A stretch of 64,000 bases of DNA from assembly GCF_030063185.1 (NCBI RefSeq), contig NZ_JASISP010000020.1:1-64000 (forward strand), in the 5' to 3' direction. How positions within the stretch are numbered: the first letter of the stretch is position 1; every line of letters starts with the position of its first letter. Of the stretch, positions 59,350 through 64,000 are shown piece after piece. The stretch comes from Arthrobacter sp. H35-D1 (GTDB lineage: Bacteria; Actinomycetota; Actinomycetes; Actinomycetales; Micrococcaceae). A program made the translations under genes and the position numbers. The notes under the pieces were generated by a model. It saw only the letters and a program-made list of their open reading frames with translations, did not search any database and had not been told where the DNA came from.

Positions 59350-60390
59350 TTTGTTCTCCTGCCATTCAATGAAATGGCGGGGGCAAGAATGAATCCTCTA
59401 GCACACCCCAGCACTGCGATACCCTCGCCACGACCGGAGCGGCCGCGATAACTGTCAGAGTACGTGCCGAGACTCCTGCACGTAAAGGCCTTGCCAACTA
59501 TTCATTGTTGGCAGTGCCGATCATGCCCAGACCACCTTATGGTGCCCGTACCGTATCTGTGGCGGACCGCGCATTGGGCCAACGCTTCTCCTCGTGAACG
59601 TTGTTCCCCGCTCTACCCCGGTTACCCCAACCACGCAGGAAAGGAAAAATCGCCACACAGCCCCGCGAGTGGAGAATATTTCGACGAAAATTCGGGAAGA
59701 ATTCTCCGGTGAACCCATCAGGACCACAAAGTTAAGATCGGTTCACCCATAAAATGCAGGTGCAGGGCCAAATCCGCCTGTACGGTTCGGCTCGGTGCTG
59801 CTGGCTGGGTGTGCATCCACAACACCTCTGGAAACCTCAACACCCTTAAAGCCTGTTCCTTTGCAGCAGGGCCACACGTACTGCAACTCGAGAGGTTCTC
59901 CCCTCTCGCTTACAACTTATTGTCTCGGCTTCAACGGCAGCGAGTTCGTCCTTGGCGTCTACGTCGATGGACTACAACGAAAGAATCCGGAAAGCACACT
60001 GCCCCCGCGCTGTCCCTGCCGCCCCACCCCGTAACCACGTTCGAATAGTCAAACAGCCTCGCCATCTGCTCGCGGCCGTTCCCGACCATTTGGTGCGCAC
60101 GTTCCTTTGCTGGAGGAGACGCCGAACGATGACAAGGTGAGGGCCATGCATGAAGTACTGCAGAACATGGCGGGTTTGGTTGAGCCGATTGAGGCAATGA
60201 TGAATCTGCGTTTCAGTGTTTGACAGAAACTGCCCTCTCCATGTCACAGCGGAGTCTGCCCCGGTAGCGGCCTTTCGGTTAAAGATTTTGTAATATCCTC
60301 ATTTTTGTGACAGGGGGCACAAGGATCAGTTAGGGTCAACTTTATGGACGTCCCACTGGGGGAACGTTTATTCTCATCGAAGGAAATTTC
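59350..60390. other. 1-kb gap without a supported gene
   Basis: Only weak coding signals are present. A frame near 59785-60034 begins with VLLAGCASTTP, resembling a lipobox, but lacks a proper start and signal. In the same frame beyond its stop is a run ending HEVLQNMAGLVEPIEAMMNL at 60222. They may be remnants of one lipoprotein gene. The last 90 bp before 60391 carry the leader of the CHRD gene with GAAGGAAA as ribosome site. No terminator, RNA gene or repeat was recognised. Confidence 0.5.
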
Positions 60391-61149
60391 ATGAAGAAGC
60401 CCGCATTCTTGATTATCCCTGCCCTTGCCTTGGGCGCCCTTGCACTCTCCGCCGGCCCGGCCCTCGCCGCGGACAACAGCACTTACCAGGCCAATCTGGC
60501 TGCACTCAATGGCAGCAACGCTTCCGGAACTGTCATGGTCTCCGTGAACGGCAACCAGGCTACCGTCACGGAAAGCGTCTCCGGCCTGGCAGCCACCTTC
60601 GACGGCAATCCTTATCCACACGTCCAGCACATCCACATCGGCGCGAAGGGCACATGCCCGAACATGTCAGCGGACACCAGCAAGGACGGCGTCATCAGCA
60701 CCACCGAAGGCGCCCCGTTCTACGGCGGGATCGGGGCAACGTTGTCCACCAGCGGTGACACCAGCCCGGCGGCCGCCACCGATTTGAAGGTCGCCGGAAT
60801 GGGTGCGGCGTACACCTACGAGCGGACCTTCGCCTTGGATGCGAAAACCGCTGATTCCCTCAAGGCCGGAACGGCCGTCGTCGTCGTTCACGGCTTGGAT
60901 CCGGCCACCTTGCCTGCTGCGGCCCAGAAGGCGCCTAGCGACCTGGTCCCCTCGCTGCCACTGGCCGCTACCTCACCGGCACTGTGCGGTGCACTGACCG
61001 CTATGCCTGCCGGAGCCCCGGGAACCGGCATTACCACCCAGGCCTCCCCGGACGGACCCAATTTGGGTGTCGTTGCCGCCGGTGGCGGTCTCATTCTGGC
61101 AGCTGGCGCAGCTTACGCGGTCCGTCGCCGGATGAGCACCAAGGCCTGA
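60391..61149 (+). CDS. CHRD-domain surface protein with C-terminal membrane anchor
   Basis: A 252-residue exported protein. Signal peptide MKKPAFLIIPALALGALALS with cleavage near ALA; a CHRD-like domain (about residues 30-190) with TYQANLAALNGSNASGTVMV and HVQHIHIGAKGTCP, whose His pair and Cys could bind metal. The C-terminus has a hydrophobic helix (LGVVAAGGGLILAAGAAYAV) and a basic tail RRRMSTKA. This resembles a sortase sorting signal but lacks LPXTG. The next gene encodes a class F sortase 16 nt downstream. Function of bacterial CHRD proteins is unknown. Confidence 0.8.
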   Translation: MKKPAFLIIPALALGALALSAGPALAADNSTYQANLAALNGSNASGTVMVSVNGNQATVTESVSGLAATFDGNPYPHVQHIHIGAKGTCPNMSADTSKDGVISTTEGAPFYGGIGATLSTSGDTSPAAATDLKVAGMGAAYTYERTFALDAKTADSLKAGTAVVVVHGLDPATLPAAAQKAPSDLVPSLPLAATSPALCGALTAMPAGAPGTGITTQASPDGPNLGVVAAGGGLILAAGAAYAVRRRMSTKA

Positions 61150-61165
61150 CAGGCACAGGAATCTG

Positions 61166-61900
61166 ATGCAATTTGAGCCTAGCAGTCGTCGCGGACGCCT
61201 TGCCGCGTCCACGACGGCTGCCCTGCTCCTAGCCGGTGGCATCACCACCATCGGCTTTGGACTCCATGACCCACCGCTGGTACCGAATGGAACCGGCAAA
61301 GTGTCCGCCGCCGCACCTTTCGTTACTGGTACTGCTTCGCCCGCAACGGCGACGCCCTCCCCGGCAACGGTTCAAGTGGCACCTACTTCCACCCCTCCTC
61401 CGCTACCTGTTGCTGTTGCGCCGGACGCGGCGCTACCCGCGTCCGTTCCGGTCAGGGTGGAGATCCCATCCATCGGTGTAGACGCAGCCTTGCTGGAATT
61501 AGGTAAACAGGCCAACGGCGAGATTGAGACCCCGTCTGGCGAGGCGGGGTCTCCAGGGGGCTGGTACAAACACTCACCCGCCCCCGGACAAACCGGTTCC
61601 GCCGTCATCCTCGGCCACGTCAATACCAATACCTCCTCCAAAGGTCTGTTTTACCGCCTCCACGAACTCACGCCGGGGCAGACCTTCACCGTCATACGCA
61701 GCGACCGCACCGCGGCGGTGTTCACTGTTGACAAAACCGAGACTTACCCCAAAGCGACCTTTCCGACCGTGGAGGTCTACCGGAACGCCACCCGTCCAGA
61801 AGTTCGACTCATTACCTGCGGAGGCTACGATCCGGCCACTGGGGAATACCTCGACAACACCGTCGTGTATGCCACCTTGACTTCCAGCCACACTGCATAG
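61166..61900 (+). CDS. Class F sortase
   Basis: A 244-residue membrane-anchored transpeptidase: N-terminal helix (TTAALLLAGGITTIGFGL), Pro/Thr linker to residue 90, sortase domain from VRVEIPSIGVDAAL. His151 in ILGHVN and Cys218 in LITCGG are the catalytic pair. Class F sortases of actinobacteria usually lack a dedicated neighbour substrate; here the CHRD protein lies immediately upstream. The Arg of the active site cannot be assigned with certainty; Arg210 or Arg214 in the segment before the Cys are candidates. The upstream stop is 16 nt away, so co-transcription is likely. Confidence 0.9.
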   Translation: MQFEPSSRRGRLAASTTAALLLAGGITTIGFGLHDPPLVPNGTGKVSAAAPFVTGTASPATATPSPATVQVAPTSTPPPLPVAVAPDAALPASVPVRVEIPSIGVDAALLELGKQANGEIETPSGEAGSPGGWYKHSPAPGQTGSAVILGHVNTNTSSKGLFYRLHELTPGQTFTVIRSDRTAAVFTVDKTETYPKATFPTVEVYRNATRPEVRLITCGGYDPATGEYLDNTVVYATLTSSHTA

Positions 61901-61934
61901 GCCTCACTGCGACCTATGCACCAGAGAGCATTGA

Positions 61935-62408
61935 ATGGCTTCTTTCGTTAGCTCCATGAAAAGGGAACCCGTGACAACGAACAAAAAGCACCAACGTCTC
62001 GCACTCGCCCTAATCTCCGCAGCCACCATCGTCGGTATCAGCGCTTGCGGGACCACCGGGACAGGGACCGGCCCATCAGCTCCGGCTTCATCAGCCGCAC
62101 CGGTGGAGCCCAGTATGAGCGCATCCCCAACCGGGCCCACCACGGGCTCTCCTGAGACCGCAGTCGAGTTGACCATCCACATCGAATCCTTTGCCTATAC
62201 GGGCCCGGACAGCGTTCCAGCCGGGGCGACTGTAACCGTGATGAACATGGACGCCCAAGCCCACACTGTTACCTCCGACGACGGATCCTTCGACGCCGTC
62301 GTCAAACCCGGTAACAGTGTCACGTTCACCTCGCCCAAAAAACCCGGTTCCTACACCTACCACTGCACCTACCACTCCAGCATGCAGGGAACCCTGGTCG
62401 TCAAATAA
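61935..62408 (+). CDS. Cupredoxin-domain lipoprotein
   Basis: A 157-residue lipoprotein: signal KKHQRLALALISAATIVGIS with lipobox ISAC, a Ser/Pro/Thr linker and a cupredoxin domain (residues about 75-157). Type 1 copper ligands are visible: His in AQAHTVTSD, Cys and His in YHCTYHSSMQG, and Met in the same loop. It would carry electrons or bind copper outside the membrane. It follows the sortase by 34 nt. Start at ATG 61935 with AGAGAG upstream; an internal GTG at 61971 is possible. Confidence 0.88.
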   Translation: MASFVSSMKREPVTTNKKHQRLALALISAATIVGISACGTTGTGTGPSAPASSAAPVEPSMSASPTGPTTGSPETAVELTIHIESFAYTGPDSVPAGATVTVMNMDAQAHTVTSDDGSFDAVVKPGNSVTFTSPKKPGSYTYHCTYHSSMQGTLVVK

Positions 62409-62482
62409 CCTAGGATAAATGCTCCAGTCAAGGCGCGTACAGGGAACCCTCGGAGACGATCCATCGTCACCGTCCCACAGCC

Positions 62483-62823
62483 ATGACCGCGGTGCTTCGG
62501 GTGCTGGCAGCTTTGGCCGTGGACGCCGTCGTCCACACCCGACTCGCCCCTGGCTACAAGTCCGCCTCTCCCACGGGTTTCGGAGAAGGCAACCTCTTCT
62601 TGACACAAGCCGTAGTCCCCGCAGCAGTTGGGCTCTACGTCCTAATCCCGGGCAGCCGCCCTTCCCGGCCATGTACGAACTCGTCTGGTTCTTCGACATG
62701 TCTCTGACTGCGCTGTCCCAAGCCGTTGTCATCTTCTTGGCGGTGATTGCGCTGACCCTCCACCGGCTAACCCGCACCTCTTGCCGTCACCCATCCTCCG
62801 TCCGCACCGCCCGGGAGACCTAA
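62483..62823 (+). pseudogene. Broken small membrane protein gene of the cupredoxin cluster
   Basis: The first frame (62483 to about 62660) reads VLRVLAALAVDAVVHTRLAP and GEGNLFLTQAVVPAAVGLYV, two membrane helices of a common actinobacterial four-helix protein. The last part appears in another frame from 62671: MYELVWFFDMSLTALSQAVV followed by another hydrophobic stretch. The helix normally between them is missing, so a deletion with frameshift has broken the gene. It lies 74 nt after the cupredoxin gene and presumably belonged to that operon. Confidence 0.65.
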
Positions 62824-63171
62824 GAGCCGAGATGAATGACAGCGGACGGCGGGGCCTTCGCAGCGACCATTGGCAACCGCGGGAGATATGCTCCGAATCT
62901 GCGGATACCTCTTATCTAGGTAGAAATATGATGGATTTGTCAGCCACGAAGACCGGGCACCGACCGTGTGACGACTGGGACAAACGTCGCTGCAGTTATA
63001 AGAATCATCCGTTGATATCTATCCCCACTTCAAACACGAATCCTGCAGGCGACCATAATGAAAACTCACCCTTCAACCGCCTCATGCTGTTCCGCAGGAG
63101 TTCCTCTACAGGACAGTCGACGCCTCAGCTTGACAGACACAGAAGAGTCAAGCTTAGACGAGACGGGACAA
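62824..63171. other. Gene-less stretch before the hydrolase gene
   Basis: About 350 bp of lower-GC DNA. A plus-strand open frame is present but shows no family pattern and no ribosome site, and no hairpin terminator was found for either flanking gene. Confidence 0.5.
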
Positions 63172-63756
63172 TCAACTGGGTGGCGAGGCGCAGAAAGAAA
63201 GCACACGCGTCCACAACAATTCGGCGGACTGTTCGTCGTATTCGGATTCAAGCGAACGATCAGTGAACAAGTGGCCAGCGCCCGCGTAGTCAAACACCTC
63301 GACGTTTCCACCGCCCGCTTGCACTTGCTTGGCTACTGCGTCAACCCAGCCTTGGTTCCGGAAAGGATCATCGACGGTGTAGTGGATTTGCGCCGGCACA
63401 CCCGCAGGCCACGACTCGACACCGAGCATGGACAGATCCAGTGCTCCGGACAGCATCAGCACACCGCCAACTTCCCGCTGAGTCGCGACGTATTCGGCCA
63501 TGCCCCCTCCGTTGGAGAACCCGGCAGTGATGAATCCGTCCGGGAGATCATTCACGGCCTCGAGGGCGAGTTGCATGAGCGCCGGGTAGCCGATCGATTC
63601 GGCGAACTCGCCCGCTTGTTCGTAGTCGTCGAAAACCCGGCCGTCATACTGGTCCACGACCAGGACGTTGTGGCCATCGGCGCGCAGCCGATCGGACGCA
63701 TGGTGGATGCCTGGTCGAACGCCAAGGACGGAATGAAACAACGCGATGTCAGCCAT
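63172..63756 (-). CDS. Dienelactone hydrolase family protein
   Basis: A 194-residue alpha/beta hydrolase. It begins MADIALFHSVLGVRPGIHHA; the nucleophile elbow is AGFSNGGGM with Ser in place of the Cys of true dienelactone hydrolases; the acid is in TVDDPF and the His in GAGHLFTDRS. The ATG at 63756 fits the family N-terminus, whereas the longer frame to 63945 adds an unrelated leader that overlaps the divergent promoter region. Substrate unknown. Divergent from the MmcQ-like gene. Confidence 0.82.
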   Translation of the reverse strand: MADIALFHSVLGVRPGIHHASDRLRADGHNVLVVDQYDGRVFDDYEQAGEFAESIGYPALMQLALEAVNDLPDGFITAGFSNGGGMAEYVATQREVGGVLMLSGALDLSMLGVESWPAGVPAQIHYTVDDPFRNQGWVDAVAKQVQAGGGNVEVFDYAGAGHLFTDRSLESEYDEQSAELLWTRVLSFCASPPS

Positions 63757-63960
63757 CCCGTCAGTCTGCACCAGACCAGCGACTGCTCGCAATCCCCCGG
63801 CAGGACCGGACCCACCTATTGATCCACTGTCGTATTGTGTGTGCCCAGGTCCCAGCCTGCGGAGACGGCCGATGTGAAGCTTGTCGACCGGGACCGGACG
63901 TTGACGACCTCGGCAGCCGTCGTCGTCGTGCATCCATGCAAGCAATAGTCAGGAGCAATG

Positions 63961-64000
63961 ATGGTTACCGAGACCGACGTTCGCCGCATCGCACTGGAGT
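63961..64000 (+). CDS. Start of a probable MmcQ/YjbR-like gene, cut by window end
   Basis: AGGAG at 63951-63955 is followed 5 nt later by ATG at 63961 (another ATG is at 63958). Only 13 codons are visible, reading MVTETDVRRIALE, which resembles the N-terminus of MmcQ/YjbR-family proteins. The assignment rests on this short stretch only. Confidence 0.4.
   Translation, partial: MVTETDVRRIALE

Noticed and set aside
59785-60034. Possible lipoprotein frame with LLAGCAS
   Set aside because: No start codon with ribosome site and no basic plus hydrophobic signal segment before the Cys; at most a remnant.

Overview
The window is high-GC DNA from an actinobacterium of the Micrococcales, most likely an Arthrobacter-like member of the Micrococcaceae. 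The markers are a mycothiol ligase (MshC), a complete Pup-proteasome locus, RbpA, a PafB-PafC fusion of the Arthrobacter type, and DUF222/HNH and DUF6318 proteins. No 16S gene is present, so the genus is an inference.

Positions 1-4000 are accessory: the 5' part of a DUF222/13E12 HNH protein running off the left edge, then a two-gene pair for a DUF6318 lipoprotein and a secreted PKD-like protein. Positions 4000-10550 hold a fatty-acid module (acyl-CoA oxidase, TetR, thiolase, FabG4-like reductase, MaoC/HtdX-like hydratase) arranged around a 31-bp operator-like dyad that contains both divergent -10 elements. Positions 10600-21250 are housekeeping or mixed: DUF2786, tRNA-Leu(GAG), M20 peptidase, acyl-CoA dehydrogenase, DUF5703, an Asp-rich protein, an aldo/keto reductase lacking the usual His, UppP, MshC, PAC2, HAD and an M50 protease.

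Positions 21360-38900 are the proteasome block: TrmI, Arc/Mpa, Dop, Pup, PrcB, PrcA, PafA, three FKBP-type isomerases (two of them paralogous lipoproteins), PafBC, a small membrane protein, TatA, TatC and a HelY-like helicase. Together they tag proteins with Pup, unfold and degrade them, recycle Pup and couple the system to DNA-damage control; the Tat genes are linked but functionally separate. Positions 38950-54750 carry an amidohydrolase, a polyprenol-phosphate mannosyltransferase, RbpA, a band-7/NfeD pair, a MocR/YczE pair, an RlmA-like methyltransferase, peptide deformylase, aconitase, a GNAT protein, a UvrA2-like ATPase and an alpha/beta hydrolase.

Positions 54750-58400 are a graveyard of mobile DNA: a P-loop kinase stub, a three-helix membrane gene with an in-frame TGA, an antisense tyrosine-recombinase fragment, a decayed tnsA-tnsB pair of a Tn7-like element, and an IS30 transposase tail. 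Positions 58390-62820 form a cell-envelope cluster: Tat-exported ferritin-like protein, CHRD-domain surface protein, class F sortase, cupredoxin lipoprotein and a broken membrane gene. The right edge has a dienelactone-hydrolase-like gene divergent from the first codons of a probable MmcQ/YjbR gene.

Across the window at least twelve genes have a TANNNT-like hexamer exactly 6-7 nt before the start codon and no Shine-Dalgarno, suggesting widespread leaderless initiation; this also helps fix several starts. No CRISPR array, rRNA operon or riboswitch of a known class was recognised.
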